64,000 bases of DNA. Origin: Pacificibacter marinus (GTDB taxonomy: Bacteria > Pseudomonadota > Alphaproteobacteria > Rhodobacterales > Rhodobacteraceae). How positions within the stretch are numbered: the first letter of the stretch is position 1; every line of letters begins with the position of its first letter. This document shows positions 27,110-38,156 of this stretch, one piece after another. The position numbers and the translations under genes were made by a program. The stretch lies in assembly GCF_018860665.1 (NCBI RefSeq), contig NZ_JAHKPK010000062.1, forward strand, positions 62,001-126,000, given 5' to 3'. The notes beneath the pieces are model-generated. The model did no database searches and had not been told where the DNA came from. It was given only the letters and a program-made list of their open reading frames with translations.

Positions 27110-28591
27110 TTACAGATCCATCAACAAACGACGTGGATCTTCCAGCGCTTCTTTGACACGCACGAGGAAGGTCACGGCGCCTTTGCCGTCGACGATACGG
27201 TGATCGTAAGACAGGGCAAGGTACATCATCGGACGGATCACAACTTGGCCTTTGATCGCCATAGGACGGTCTTGGATTTTGTGCATTCCCAAGATGCCAG
27301 ACTGTGGAGGGTTGAGGATCGGAGACGACATCAAGGAGCCGTAGACACCACCGTTGGAGATGGTGAACGTGCCGCCTTGCATTTCTGCCATGGACAATTT
27401 GCCGTCACGGGCGCGGGCGCCTTTTTCTGCGATCGCTTTTTCAATACCCGCGAAAGACATCTGATCGGCGTCACGGATCACAGGCACAACAAGACCTGTT
27501 GGCGTGCCTGCGGCGATGCCCATGTTGACGTAGTTTTTGTACACAATGTCTGTGCCGTCGATTTCGGCGTTGACCTCAGGCACTTCGTTCAAAGCGTGGA
27601 TACAGGCTTTGGTGAAGAAGGACATAAAGCCCAATTTCACGCCATGCTTTTTCAAGAACAGGTCTTTGTACTCGTTGCGCAGCGCCATCACTTCGGTCAT
27701 GTCGACTTCGTTGTAGGTGGTGAGCATCGCAGCGGTGTTTTGTGACTCTTTCAAACGGCGCGCAATTGTTTGGCGCAGTTTGGTCATTTTCACACGCTCT
27801 TCACGCGCTGCATCCGCAGGGGCAGAGGGCGCACGTGGTGCTGCTGCCGCAGGCGCAGGGGCTGCTTTGGGTGCTGACATGGCTTTGAGCACATCGTCTT
27901 TCATGATACGGCCATCTTTGCCGGTGCCGGAAACAGACGCTGGGTTTACACCGTTTTCAGCCATCAGTTTGTTGGCAGATGGTGCATTTTCAATGTCTTT
28001 GCCTGATGTTGCAGCAGCAGGAGCCGCAGCCGCAGGGGCAGGGGCAGAAGCGCCGGCACCAGAAGAAATCACAGCAAGTTTTGCAGTGGCATCAACGGTG
28101 TCGCCTTCGGCAGCCACGATTTCTGTCAAAACACCAGCCGCAGGAGAAGGCACTTCGACAGAGACTTTGTCGGTCTCAAGTTCACACAGCATTTCGTCTT
28201 GCGCGACGGTGTCGCCGACAGCTTTGAACCATGTGGCCACGGTGGCCTCGGTCACGGATTCGCCAAGTGTCGGTACCATAACATCAACAGACGATCCGCC
28301 AGCGGCGGGGGCTGTCGCAGCAGAGGCCGCAGCAGGGGCAGGCGCGGCAGCTTCGCCAGCGTTCAAGGTGGCCAGCAGGGCATCAACGCCAACTGTTTCG
28401 CCTTCTGCGGCTACGATTTCGCCGAGTGTGCCCGCCGCAGGGGAGGGCACTTCGACGGTGACTTTATCGGTTTCTAGTTCGCAAAGCATTTCATCGACGG
28501 CAACGGCGTCGCCTGGTTTTTTGAACCAAGTTGCTACGGTGGCCTCGGTGACGCTTTCGCCTAGGGTTGGGACGCGGACTTCAACAGACAT
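27110..28591 (-). CDS. odhB: 2-oxoglutarate dehydrogenase E2, dihydrolipoyl succinyltransferase, with two lipoyl domains
   Basis: A 493-residue E2 subunit. Two lipoyl domains occur in tandem, each with the ELETDKV lysine: Lys43 (about 2-77) and Lys142 (about 102-176). They share long identical stretches such as [14 protein letters not shown]. An Ala/Pro linker, a peripheral-subunit binding domain (about 200-237), a second linker and the catalytic domain with the active-site DHRIVDG follow. E. coli SucB has one lipoyl domain, so the duplication is notable. It lies four bases after sucA and is the second-to-last gene of the sucC-lpd run. Confidence 0.96.
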   Translation of the reverse strand: MSVEVRVPTLGESVTEATVATWFKKPGDAVAVDEMLCELETDKVTVEVPSPAAGTLGEIVAAEGETVGVDALLATLNAGEAAAPAPAAASAATAPAAGGSSVDVMVPTLGESVTEATVATWFKAVGDTVAQDEMLCELETDKVSVEVPSPAAGVLTEIVAAEGDTVDATAKLAVISSGAGASAPAPAAAAPAAATSGKDIENAPSANKLMAENGVNPASVSGTGKDGRIMKDDVLKAMSAPKAAPAPAAAAPRAPSAPADAAREERVKMTKLRQTIARRLKESQNTAAMLTTYNEVDMTEVMALRNEYKDLFLKKHGVKLGFMSFFTKACIHALNEVPEVNAEIDGTDIVYKNYVNMGIAAGTPTGLVVPVIRDADQMSFAGIEKAIAEKGARARDGKLSMAEMQGGTFTISNGGVYGSLMSSPILNPPQSGILGMHKIQDRPMAIKGQVVIRPMMYLALSYDHRIVDGKGAVTFLVRVKEALEDPRRLLMDL

Positions 28592-28595
28592 TGGA

Positions 28596-31559
28596 TTACC
28601 CTTTGATATTCAGCGCGTCGTTCACGAGCGCCAGTTGTTGTGCTTTGTGTTGGGATGCGAGACCAGTGGCTGGTGACGCGGAGGCGTTGCGACCGGCGTA
28701 AACCGGACGGGTATGTTTGGCTTTGATGCGGGTGAGAACCCATTCGATGTTTGGTTCAACGAATGTCCATCCACCTTGATTTTTTGGTTCTTCTTGACAC
28801 CAAATGACTTCAGCACCTTTGAAACGTTCGAGTTCCTTGACCAAGGATAGAGCTGGGAAGGGGTAGAATTGCTCAAGGCGCAGGATGTAAGTGTCGTCTT
28901 TGCCAGCGGCATCGCGTGCTTCAAGAAGGTCGTAGTAGACCTTTCCGGAACAAATCACGACGCGTTTGATTTTGTCGTCGTCTTTAAGTGTGATGTCGGA
29001 TTTACCTGTCCGGTGGCCTGCATCCGCATCATCCCATAGGACACGGTGGAAGGACGACCCATCGGTGAAATCAGCGGCGACAGAGGTTGCGAGTTTGTGG
29101 CGCAACAATGATTTCGGTGTCATCAAGACCAGTGGCTTGCGGAAAGACCGGTGGATTTGGCGACGCAGAATGTGGAAGTAGTTCGCTGGTGTCGTACAGT
29201 TGGCCACGATCCAGTTGTCTTGACCACACATTTGCAAGAAGCGCTCGAGACGGGCAGAGGAGTGCTCCGGTCCTTGACCTTCATAGCCGTGTGGCAACAT
29301 CATAACGAGGCCAGACATGCGCAACCATTTGCTTTCACCAGACGAGATGAATTGGTCGAACATGATCTGCGCGCCGTTGGCGAAGTCGCCGAACTGGGCT
29401 TCCCACATAACCAATGAGTTTGGTTCTGCAAGCGAGTAGCCGTATTCGAACCCAAGAACCGCGTATTCAGACAACATGGAGTCGATGACTTCATATTGTG
29501 ACTGACCCTCACGGATGTTGTTGAGCGGGTAGTAACGATCTTCGGTTTTTTGGTCGATCAAAGCTGAGTGGCGGTGTGAGAACGTGCCGCGTGTGGAATC
29601 TTGGCCTGCAAGACGCACAGGATAGCCTTCGGTCAAAAGCGATCCGAACGCCAAAGCTTCGCCAGTTGCCCAGTCAAAACCTTTGCCCTCTTCGAACATT
29701 TTGGCTTTGGCATCCAACTGACGCGTCACGGTCTTATGGATCGACAGGTGATCAGGTTTGGTCGTCAAGGCCTTGCCAACTTCTTGCATAGTCTGTGCAG
29801 AAATAGAGGTTTGCCCACGCTGGTATTCATCGCCTTCTTTGTTGATGTGCGACCAACGCCCATCCAACCAGTCAGCGCGGTTTGGTTTGAAGTTTTTGCC
29901 AGCTTCAAATTCATCATTTAGATGCGCTTGGAAGGCGGCTTTCATATCTTCGATCTCGCCCTCAGGGATGAGACCGTCTTTCACCAAACGCTCAGTGTAA
30001 AGCTGCAAGGTTGTTTTATGCTTTTTGATCGTTGTGTACATCGCCGGGTTGGTGAACATCGGCTCGTCGCCTTCGTTGTGACCAAAGCGGCGGTAGCAGA
30101 AAATGTCGATGACCACGTCTTTGTGGAACTTTTGGCGGAACTCGGTCGCCACTTTTGCCGCATGGACAACAGCTTCGGGGTCGTCGCCGTTCACGTGGAA
30201 AATTGGCGCCTCAACGACCAATGCATTGTCTGTTGGGTAGGGGCTGGAGCGTGAGAAATGCGGTGCAGTTGTGAAACCGATTTGGTTGTTCACAACGATG
30301 TGGATGGTACCGCCGGTTTTGTGCCCGCGCAGGCCTGATAGGCCGAAACATTCCGCGACAACGCCTTGGCCTGCAAATGCCGCATCGCCGTGCAGCAATA
30401 CAGGGATCACAGATGTGCGCTCAGGATCGTTGTTCTGATCGGTTTTCGCGCGCACTTTACCAAGCACTACAGGGTTCACCGCTTCTAGGTGTGATGGGTT
30501 TGCTGTCAAAGACAGGTGCACAGAGTTGCCATCAAATTCGCGATCCGAGGACGCGCCGAGGTGGTATTTCACATCGCCAGAACCGTCCACGTCCTCAGGC
30601 TTGAACGAGCCGCCTTGGAATTCGTGGAAAATCGCGCGGTAAGGTTTGGACATCACGTTGGACAAAACAGACAGGCGGCCACGGTGCGGCATGCCGATGA
30701 TGATCTCTTTAACGCCCAAGTTGCCGCCGCGTTTGATGATTTGCTCCATCGCGGGGATCAAGCTTTCGCCACCATCAAGGCCAAACCGTTTGGTGCCCAT
30801 GTATTTGACGTGGAGGAATTTTTCGAACCCTTCAGCTTCGACCAGCTTGTTCAGAATAGCTTTGCGGCCTTCACGGGTGAACTGGATTTCTTTGCCGTAA
30901 CCTTCGATCCGCTCTTTCAACCAACCCGCTTGTTCGGGGTCGGAAATATGCATGTATTGCATCGCGAAGGTGCCACAGTAAGTGCGCTTCACGATGTCGA
31001 TGATCTGACGCATGGACGCCATTTGCAGCCCCAACACGTTATCGATGAAAATCGGGCGATCCATGTCAGCGTCAGTGAAGCCGTAAGATTTTGGATCAAG
31101 CTCGGGGTGTGGCGTATCGGCCTTCATCTTGAGCGGGTCAAGATCGGCAACCAAATGGCCGCGAATACGGTAGGCGCGGATGATCATCAGCGCGCGGATT
31201 GAATCCAGCACAGCACGTTTGACTTGCTCGTCAGAGACCTCGACGCCTTTTTCAACGGCTTTGGCTTTGATTTTTTTCTCTGCTGCCGCTGGTTCTGGCG
31301 CCCATTGGCCGTCCATGGCTGCGGTCAGATCATCGTTTGGCACAGGCGGCCAATCGGCGCGGCCCCATGAGGGACCAGCTGCTTCGGCCTGTGCATCCGC
31401 AGGCGCGTCGCCCAAGCTTTGGAAAAACTCTCCCCAAGCCGCGTCAACAGAAGACGGGTCGGTGGCGTAGCGGGCATACATCTGTTCGAGGTATTCCGCA
31501 TTGTGGCCTTGCATAAAGGAAGACGCGTGGAAGATGTCGTTGTCGCTTTGGTCTGACAT
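28596..31559 (-). CDS. sucA: 2-oxoglutarate dehydrogenase E1
   Basis: A 987-residue thiamine-diphosphate E1 subunit. It has the N-terminal [16 protein letters not shown] segment, the domain with [17 protein letters not shown], the cofactor region [16 protein letters not shown] with [10 protein letters not shown], and the C-terminal catalytic part with [13 protein letters not shown]. It decarboxylates 2-oxoglutarate and transfers succinyl to the E2 lipoyl groups. ATG 31559 ([11 protein letters not shown]) is the family-like start; an in-frame ATG at 31616 adds 19 unconserved residues. Upstream, toward sucD, lies a strong hairpin at 31649-31686. Confidence 0.97.
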   Translation of the reverse strand: MSDQSDNDIFHASSFMQGHNAEYLEQMYARYATDPSSVDAAWGEFFQSLGDAPADAQAEAAGPSWGRADWPPVPNDDLTAAMDGQWAPEPAAAEKKIKAKAVEKGVEVSDEQVKRAVLDSIRALMIIRAYRIRGHLVADLDPLKMKADTPHPELDPKSYGFTDADMDRPIFIDNVLGLQMASMRQIIDIVKRTYCGTFAMQYMHISDPEQAGWLKERIEGYGKEIQFTREGRKAILNKLVEAEGFEKFLHVKYMGTKRFGLDGGESLIPAMEQIIKRGGNLGVKEIIIGMPHRGRLSVLSNVMSKPYRAIFHEFQGGSFKPEDVDGSGDVKYHLGASSDREFDGNSVHLSLTANPSHLEAVNPVVLGKVRAKTDQNNDPERTSVIPVLLHGDAAFAGQGVVAECFGLSGLRGHKTGGTIHIVVNNQIGFTTAPHFSRSSPYPTDNALVVEAPIFHVNGDDPEAVVHAAKVATEFRQKFHKDVVIDIFCYRRFGHNEGDEPMFTNPAMYTTIKKHKTTLQLYTERLVKDGLIPEGEIEDMKAAFQAHLNDEFEAGKNFKPNRADWLDGRWSHINKEGDEYQRGQTSISAQTMQEVGKALTTKPDHLSIHKTVTRQLDAKAKMFEEGKGFDWATGEALAFGSLLTEGYPVRLAGQDSTRGTFSHRHSALIDQKTEDRYYPLNNIREGQSQYEVIDSMLSEYAVLGFEYGYSLAEPNSLVMWEAQFGDFANGAQIMFDQFISSGESKWLRMSGLVMMLPHGYEGQGPEHSSARLERFLQMCGQDNWIVANCTTPANYFHILRRQIHRSFRKPLVLMTPKSLLRHKLATSVAADFTDGSSFHRVLWDDADAGHRTGKSDITLKDDDKIKRVVICSGKVYYDLLEARDAAGKDDTYILRLEQFYPFPALSLVKELERFKGAEVIWCQEEPKNQGGWTFVEPNIEWVLTRIKAKHTRPVYAGRNASASPATGLASQHKAQQLALVNDALNIKG

Positions 31560-31648
31560 GAGGATGACCTTGGTTTGGGTGTCTGTGCGGTTTGGTTTCT
31601 GTGTCGTGTGATGCACATATTAACATGCGTATCGTTTTATAAAGCTGT

Positions 31649-31686
31649 GCCTGCGCCCTTAAAGTCAAAGGCGCAGGCGTTTTTTT
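31649..31686 (+). terminator. perfect hairpin with T7 tail, facing away from the suc operon
   Basis: GCCTGCGCC (31649-31657) pairs with GGCGCAGGC (31670-31678), followed by GTTTTTTT (31679-31686). Only the plus strand has the poly-U tail, yet both flanking genes (sucD and sucA) are on the minus strand. On the minus strand the hairpin is followed by a weak ACAGCTTTA. Confidence 0.75.
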
Positions 31687-31702
31687 AGCGCAAGGCCAGA
31701 AA

Positions 31703-32587
31703 TTAGGCTTTGATCGCGGCCATAACAGCTTCGCCGAGTGTCGCAGGGCTATCCGCTACAACGATTCCAGCGGATTTCATGGCTTCGATTTTGCTTTCCG
31801 CATCACCTTTACCACCCGCAACAATCGCGCCAGCGTGGCCCATACGACGGCCGGGAGGGGCTGTGCGGCCAGCGATGAAGCCAGCTGTTGGTTTCCAACG
31901 ACCTTTTTTGCGCTGCTCGGCAAGGAATTCTGCGGCTTCTTCTTCTGCGGAGCCGCCGATTTCACCGATCATGATGATGCTTTGTGTTTCGTCATCGTCC
32001 AAGAACATGTCGAGGATGTCGATGTGCTCAGACCCTTTGATGGGGTCGCCGCCGATGCCCACAGCTGTGGATTGGCCAAGGCCCAGATCAGATGTCTGTT
32101 TCACAGCTTCATATGTGAGTGTGCCGGAACGGGACACAACGCCCACAGACCCACGGTTGTGGATGTGGCCTGGCATGATGCCGATTTTACACGCATCAGG
32201 TGTGATAACGCCTGGGCAGTTTGGTCCGATGAGACGAGATTTGGACCCTTCCAAAGCGCGTTTCACTTTCATCATGTCCAAAACAGGGATGCCCTCAGTG
32301 ATACAGATGATCAATTCCATCTCAGCGTCGATCGCCTCAAGGATTGAATCAGCGGCAAAGGGAGGAGGCACGTAGATCACGGAAGCGTTTGCTTCTGTCA
32401 CGTGGCGTGCTTCGTGAACGGAGTTGAACACAGGCAGGTCAAGGTGGGTCATGCCGCCTTTGCCAGGTGTCACGCCGCCAACCATTTTGGTGCCGTATGC
32501 AATCGCTTGCTCTGAGTGGAATGTGCCTTGTGAGCCTGTGAGGCCCTGACAGATCACGCGGGTATTTTCGTCTACGAGAATGGCCAT
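31703..32587 (-). CDS. sucD: succinyl-CoA ligase, alpha subunit
   Basis: A 294-residue subunit with the CoA-binding Rossmann start [28 protein letters not shown], and the phosphohistidine loop GHAGAIV with His251. With SucC it converts succinyl-CoA to succinate while making a nucleoside triphosphate. It starts four bases after sucC ends. A 143-base gap with a hairpin separates it from sucA. Confidence 0.97.
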   Translation of the reverse strand: MAILVDENTRVICQGLTGSQGTFHSEQAIAYGTKMVGGVTPGKGGMTHLDLPVFNSVHEARHVTEANASVIYVPPPFAADSILEAIDAEMELIICITEGIPVLDMMKVKRALEGSKSRLIGPNCPGVITPDACKIGIMPGHIHNRGSVGVVSRSGTLTYEAVKQTSDLGLGQSTAVGIGGDPIKGSEHIDILDMFLDDDETQSIIMIGEIGGSAEEEAAEFLAEQRKKGRWKPTAGFIAGRTAPPGRRMGHAGAIVAGGKGDAESKIEAMKSAGIVVADSPATLGEAVMAAIKA

Positions 32588-32591
32588 GGTA

Positions 32592-33788
32592 TTATCCTTT
32601 CACCGCTTTAACGATTTTCTGCGCGCCGTCTTTCAGGTCGTCAGCAGCAATCACGTTCAAACCGGAGTTTTTGATGATGTCTTTGCCAAGCTCAACGTTC
32701 GTGCCCTCAAGGCGCACAACAAGTGGAACCTGCAAGCCAACTTCTTTCACAGCCGCGATCACGCCTTCTGCGATGACATCACAACGCATGATACCGCCGA
32801 AGATGTTGACCAAGATGCCTTTGACGTTTGGATCAGAGGTGATGATTTTGAAAGCTTCTGTCACTTTCTCTTTCGTCGCGCCGCCACCAACATCAAGGAA
32901 GTTGGCAGGCTCTGCGCCGTACAACTTGATGATGTCCATAGTGGCCATCGCAAGACCAGCACCGTTCACCATGCAACCGATTTCGCCGTCGAGAGCGATG
33001 TAGTTGAGGTCGTGCTTGGATGCTGCGAGTTCTTTTGGATCTTCTTCAGTCTCATCACGCAATTCAGCCACGTCTGGGTGGCGGTACATTGCGTTGCCGT
33101 CGAAGGACACTTTCGCGTCGAGCACTTTAAGATCAAGTGATTTCTCAAGAACGATCAGCGGGTTGATTTCGAGCATCTCCATGTCTTTCTCTGTGAAAGC
33201 ACGGTAGAGGTTGCCCATCAATTTGACACATTGTTTGACCTGCGCGCCCTCGAGGCCCAAAGCGAACGCGACACGGCGGCCGTGGAATGCTTGGTAACCA
33301 GACGCTGGGTCTACAGAGAATGACAAGATTTTCTCAGGTGTGTTGGCTGCAACTTCTTCGATGTCCATGCCACCCTCAGTCGAGCACACGAAAGACACGC
33401 GAGATGTTTGACGATCAACGAGCAAAGCCAAGTAGAGCTCTTTTTCGATGTCTGAGCCATCTTCGATGTAGATGCGGTTGACTTGTTTGCCAACAGGGCC
33501 TGTTTGGTGCGTGACCAAAGTCTGACCCAGCATTTTTTGAGCTTGCTCGGCAGCTTCTTCAACGGAGAACGCCAAACGCACGCCGCCTTTTTCGCCAGCT
33601 TCCGCTTCAACGAATTTACCTTTGCCGCGTCCACCTGCGTGGATTTGTGCTTTGACGACCCAAAGTGGTCCGTCTAGTTCACCCGCTGCTGCTTTTGCAT
33701 CGGCCGCATTCAAAACAGCCCGACCATCAGAAACTGGTGCGCCGTATGTGCGAAGCAATGCTTTCGCCTGATACTCATGAATATTCAT
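32592..33788 (-). CDS. sucC: succinyl-CoA ligase (ADP-forming), beta subunit
   Basis: A 398-residue ATP-grasp beta subunit. It opens [19 protein letters not shown], has the nucleotide-binding [27 protein letters not shown], and the interface [13 protein letters not shown]. It is the first gene of the sucC-sucD-sucA-odhB run. Upstream, two exact TGTGATCACA sites 21 bases apart lie 110-140 bases before the ATG. Confidence 0.97.
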   Translation of the reverse strand: MNIHEYQAKALLRTYGAPVSDGRAVLNAADAKAAAGELDGPLWVVKAQIHAGGRGKGKFVEAEAGEKGGVRLAFSVEEAAEQAQKMLGQTLVTHQTGPVGKQVNRIYIEDGSDIEKELYLALLVDRQTSRVSFVCSTEGGMDIEEVAANTPEKILSFSVDPASGYQAFHGRRVAFALGLEGAQVKQCVKLMGNLYRAFTEKDMEMLEINPLIVLEKSLDLKVLDAKVSFDGNAMYRHPDVAELRDETEEDPKELAASKHDLNYIALDGEIGCMVNGAGLAMATMDIIKLYGAEPANFLDVGGGATKEKVTEAFKIITSDPNVKGILVNIFGGIMRCDVIAEGVIAAVKEVGLQVPLVVRLEGTNVELGKDIIKNSGLNVIAADDLKDGAQKIVKAVKG

Positions 33789-33897
33789 GAACGTGTCCCA
33801 TCCTAAGTTTTATTCTCTCAAGACATGACACACACCATATGGGTTAAGGAACAGTTTTTTCCCGATAGAAGAGTGATAAGCGGTTTTTTGAGTGTTT

Positions 33898-33928
33898 TGT
33901 GATCACACGCTTGAATGGTGTGATCACA
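33898..33928. promoter_or_regulatory. paired TGTGATCACA sites upstream of sucC
   Basis: Exact copies at 33898-33907 and 33919-33928, centres 21 bases apart (about two helical turns), sit in the promoter of the suc operon. Together the two form an 11-base inverted repeat (TGTGATCACAC ... GTGTGATCACA). They match the sites before sdhC and the GntR gene. Confidence 0.75.
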
Positions 33929-33948
33929 AATATCCAATTGATCCGAAT

Positions 33949-34878
33949 CTATCCTTGAATTTCTTTGCGTGCTTGGCGGATTCGCTGCAATGACTTGCGA
34001 ATTTTCCAATTTTTCTGTTCGGCAAGCAAACTTAATGCGGTGCGTTCGGCCAAGTCAAAATGCCCGCGGTCCATCGCGTCTTGCAACAGTTTCAGTTGAT
34101 ACATTGGAACAGACTTGCGGGCGCGAATGGCTTTATAAAACTCTTGAGGGGTCAATCTGCCCTCTAGCGCGGGTTCAAATATGGCTTTGAGCAAGCCCAA
34201 GCGACGCATGACAGGCGGGATTTTATGCGTAAAGTGCGGGCAGCGTAATCCGATAGTGTTGGGGCCGCGCAAACGTGCGAAATGCTGGGCATCGATTGAT
34301 TCATACGGATCGTAAAACAGATAGGCCTTAGCGGCTGTCGCCAAGCCAATGGCGGCATCTTGATAGGGGGCTTCGCGATCATTCCACAGCTCGATGCGGC
34401 GCGCATATCGATACCGCGTTTCAAAAGGGGCCAAGCGTTGTGCCAATGACGACTGTGGTGCTGTTGCGACCACTGTTGCATTCGGCGCCAATCCCGCAAA
34501 GACGCAAGCGCCAAAACCGCCTGATGAGGCACCGTAGAGCGAGACCGCTGGATAGCTTTTGAACAAGCCGTCGTCGCGCAACATTTCGAGTGCGGCATGT
34601 AGATCGGGTTGTTGGTAAAATCCGTTGCGTTTGTTCATGACGCCAAGACAGCCCCACCCCCGCTTTGCGATTAACCCATAGGCCCAAGGCAATCTTGGTT
34701 CTGTTTGGTCCTCGCTGATCGACGCATGGTTGTCAAAGCTGACGACCAGACGGTCCTTTCCGGGGATATACACCAAAATTTGGTCTTTCAGCTCGACAAA
34801 AAAGCCACCTTGCTTTTCTTTGGCCAAAGCCTGCGCTTTGATGTCATCGAAAACGCCTAAATTGGTGACGATTGGCAT
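33949..34878 (-). CDS. alpha/beta hydrolase-fold protein of unknown function
   Basis: A 309-residue protein I cannot assign to a characterised enzyme. A nucleophile-elbow motif GASSG at residues 116-120 (SLYGASSGGFGAC) and the preceding WGCLGVMNKRNGFYQQPDLH suggest a serine hydrolase of alpha/beta fold. The last 80 residues are charged and helical. No signal peptide or membrane segment. It lies between mdh and the suc promoter on the minus strand with a GAGG SD. Catalytic Asp and His cannot be fixed without alignment. Confidence 0.6.
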   Translation of the reverse strand: MPIVTNLGVFDDIKAQALAKEKQGGFFVELKDQILVYIPGKDRLVVSFDNHASISEDQTEPRLPWAYGLIAKRGWGCLGVMNKRNGFYQQPDLHAALEMLRDDGLFKSYPAVSLYGASSGGFGACVFAGLAPNATVVATAPQSSLAQRLAPFETRYRYARRIELWNDREAPYQDAAIGLATAAKAYLFYDPYESIDAQHFARLRGPNTIGLRCPHFTHKIPPVMRRLGLLKAIFEPALEGRLTPQEFYKAIRARKSVPMYQLKLLQDAMDRGHFDLAERTALSLLAEQKNWKIRKSLQRIRQARKEIQG

Positions 34879-35018
34879 AAGTATAATTCCTCAACGCATT
34901 GGCTTTTTGCCTAAAATCAGACGACCAATTTGGTTAAAATTTACGATCTTGATGAGGGGAAATAAAGGTCTTTATGGCCGCTTGATAAGATTGGTTTACG
35001 CATGCGCGCCGTTGGCAC

Positions 35019-35048
35019 AAAAAAAGCCCGCACATAACGCGCGGGCTT
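35019..35048 (-). terminator. Rho-independent terminator after mdh
   Basis: AAGCCCGC (35024-35031) pairs with GCGGGCTT (35041-35048) around a nine-base loop. On the minus strand it ends in a run of seven U (35019-35025). Confidence 0.88.
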
Positions 35049-35072
35049 GTATCGTTTTAAAATGTCGACATC

Positions 35073-36119
<1,047 letters not shown>

Positions 36120-36198
36120 CTATGGGTGTTTTTACTGGTCACGCCGCTTTCATGGCCCTAACGTGCCACAAAATCAAAACAAACAGGCCCAAAACATT

Positions 36199-36951
36199 AT
36201 GCATCTGGATTTATATTTTTTCGCGTTTGCAATACCCGCAGTCGTGTTTGCAGGTATGTCAAAAGGTGGGTTTGGGTCCGTGGCCTCCTTTGCCGCGACG
36301 CCGTTTTTGGCACTGATTCTAACACCTGGCCAAGCCATAGGACTGATGCTGCCCTTGCTGATCGTCATGGATGTTACTGCAATCAAAGTGTATTGGCGTA
36401 AGTGGGATTGGCCGATTGCACGGACTTTGATCCTTGGTGCTGTGCCCGGCATTTTGCTTGGCGGGGCGTTATTTGGATTTGCAAATCCTGACGTCTTTCG
36501 ATTTTTGATTGGGATTGTTGCGATTGGGTTCGTGATCTACCAGTTGGCAAAATCCCGAGGCTTGGTTCCGACACCTAAAGTCAAAATGGGCGCGCGTGGC
36601 GGGATATTTTGGGGGGGTGTTGCAGGTTTTACCAGTTTTATCAGTCATGCCGGTGGTCCACCTGCTACGGTGTATTTATTGTCGCAAAAACTTGAGAAAA
36701 CCACATTTCAAGCCACAAGTGTGCTCGTCTTTTGGGCAATAAATGCACTTAAATTCATTCCTTATTTCGCCTTAGGCATTTTTTCACCAGAGACGTTCAA
36801 AGCGGATTTTCTTTTGATCCCCGCAGCTATTGCAGGTGTGTTCATAGGGGCATATTTGCACAAAAATATCTCTGAAAAGTTATTCTTTGGAATAACTTAT
36901 GTTTTTTTGGTGGTGACTGGTGCAAAGCTTATGTTTGACGCCCTGCTCTAA
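36199..36951 (+). CDS. TauE/SafE (TSUP) family membrane permease
   Basis: A 250-residue membrane protein with seven or eight hydrophobic segments. The paired family motifs are visible as AGMSKGGFGSVASF near residues 18-31 and TSFISHAGGPPATVYLLSQ in the second half. TSUP proteins export or import sulfite, sulfonates or other small anions; the substrate here is unknown. ATG 36199 has no clear SD; the open frame upstream runs antisense to mdh and is not credible. Divergent from mdh, with a short shared promoter. Confidence 0.85.
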   Translation: MHLDLYFFAFAIPAVVFAGMSKGGFGSVASFAATPFLALILTPGQAIGLMLPLLIVMDVTAIKVYWRKWDWPIARTLILGAVPGILLGGALFGFANPDVFRFLIGIVAIGFVIYQLAKSRGLVPTPKVKMGARGGIFWGGVAGFTSFISHAGGPPATVYLLSQKLEKTTFQATSVLVFWAINALKFIPYFALGIFSPETFKADFLLIPAAIAGVFIGAYLHKNISEKLFFGITYVFLVVTGAKLMFDALL

Positions 36952-37289
36952 GCGTGCGCCGCGCGAGATGAGCTTGCGCGGCCAAGGTTCCAACATCATC
37001 GTTTGCTGAAGCTGTCGTGTCGTTACGAAGATCAAACGCCTGATCTGAGGGCGCTGTGGAAAAGACGCGTGCTGCCCGAGATATGCTATTTGTGCCATTA
37101 TGCTGGGTTATGAGCCATCAAAAGGCTGTTATTATCGAGGCCTCTTGATGCGTAGATTTTGATGCGCAACGCTTTTGCTTTTTTTGGGGGAGAGAGAAAC
37201 GGTTATTCTGCGCTGCGGAAATTTAGGGCTTGCGTAATGGTTCCATTTAATGCCTTCTTGCGCAACAATATTGCGCAACGGAGGAATCA
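36952..37289. other. intergenic region before the mcl2-like gene
   Basis: No credible gene. A hairpin GCCGCGCGAG ... CTTGCGCGGC at 36958-36982 right after the permease may mark its transcript end, although there is no U-tract. The second half holds the promoter-type elements listed for the mcl2-like gene. Confidence 0.6.
37209..37278. promoter_or_regulatory. repeated TGCGC elements upstream of the mcl2-like gene
   Basis: TGCGCTGCGGAAATTT at 37209-37224 matches 49545-49560 in the ecm/ccr promoter region with one mismatch. TTGCGCAA follows twice at 37258-37265 and 37271-37278, centres 13 bases apart; the second overlaps AATATTGCGC, also present in the ecm/ccr region. They lie 12-81 bases before the ATG. 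Confidence 0.5.
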
Positions 37290-38153
37290 ATGGCCGAAGC
37301 AGCCCATACATCAGCACGCCCATATCGTTCGGCACTTTATATCCCTGCAGACAAAGAACGCGCATTGGAGAAAGCCAAGGGGCTTGCTTGTGATGCAATT
37401 CTATTCGATCTCGAAGACGCCGTAGCGCCGAGTGAAAAAAAGGCTGCTCGTCAGATATTAAAGGCGGCCCTCGCAGGGGGCGGTTATGGCGTGCGTGCCA
37501 AAATCGTGCGGGTGAACGGGTTTGATACCATTTGGGGCCGTGATGACGTCGCAGCCTTTGTTGGCGCAGATATTGACGGAATTTTGCTGCCAAAGGTGGA
37601 AAGCGCCGCCATGGTCGAGGCACTGGCACAGGCGATTCCAGATGTGCCGATTTGGGCGATGATGGAAACACCGCTAGGCATGTTGAATGCCGCAGAAATT
37701 GCCGCACATCCACGGTTGGCTGGGTTTGTTATGGGCACAAATGATCTGGCAAAAGAGCTGAACGCACGCTTTAGGGCCGACCGATTACCGATGATGGGCG
37801 GGCTGCATTTGGCACTTTTGGCTGCCAAGGCTTACGGCCTTGTGGTGTTGGATGGTGTGTACAACGCCTTTAAAGACGACGATGGGCTGACATTTGAATG
37901 CAATCAGGGCCGCGATATGGGATTTGATGGCAAAACCTTGATCCACCCTGCGCAACTGGCCGTGGCCAATGCTGCCTTTGCGCCAAGTGCCGAAGAGATC
38001 GATTTGGCCGAACGCCAGATCGCAGCATTCGAAGCATCTGAGGCAAAAGGCGAAGGGATTGCGGTTGTGGATGGTAAGATCGTGGAAAATCTTCATATTG
38101 TGACGGCGCGGGCCACGTTAGATAAGGCGCGTGCGATCACAGCAATGGAGTAA
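37290..38153 (+). CDS. HpcH/HpaI aldolase/citrate lyase family, likely (3S)-malyl-CoA thioesterase
   Basis: A 287-residue CitE/HpcH-type TIM barrel. It shows RSALYIPADKERALEKA, FDLEDAVAP with the metal-binding Glu and Asp, KIVRVNG and the loop MMETPLGMLNA. Mcl1-type lyases are longer and begin differently. In R. sphaeroides a paralogue (mcl2) sits between mdh and mesaconyl-CoA hydratase and hydrolyses (3S)-malyl-CoA to malate. The same neighbourhood occurs here, so I infer the thioesterase, ending the ethylmalonyl-CoA pathway. A beta-methylmalyl-CoA lyase role cannot be excluded. SD CGGAGG precedes the ATG. Confidence 0.82.
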   Translation: MAEAAHTSARPYRSALYIPADKERALEKAKGLACDAILFDLEDAVAPSEKKAARQILKAALAGGGYGVRAKIVRVNGFDTIWGRDDVAAFVGADIDGILLPKVESAAMVEALAQAIPDVPIWAMMETPLGMLNAAEIAAHPRLAGFVMGTNDLAKELNARFRADRLPMMGGLHLALLAAKAYGLVVLDGVYNAFKDDDGLTFECNQGRDMGFDGKTLIHPAQLAVANAAFAPSAEEIDLAERQIAAFEASEAKGEGIAVVDGKIVENLHIVTARATLDKARAITAME

Positions 38154-38156
38154 GCC

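Noticed and set aside
27717-28676. Long open frame antisense to odhB, rich in Ala, Ser and Thr
   Set aside because: It is the mirror of the biased Ala/Pro-rich lipoyl and linker codons; it has no SD and no family likeness.
30516-31202. 228-codon frame antisense to sucA
   Set aside because: sucA is clearly coding here with family motifs; the opposite frame shows no motif or SD.
36958-36982. Hairpin after the TauE/SafE permease as a Rho-independent terminator
   Set aside because: The stem is good (one wobble) but there is no U-tract, so I kept it only as a note in the intergenic entry.
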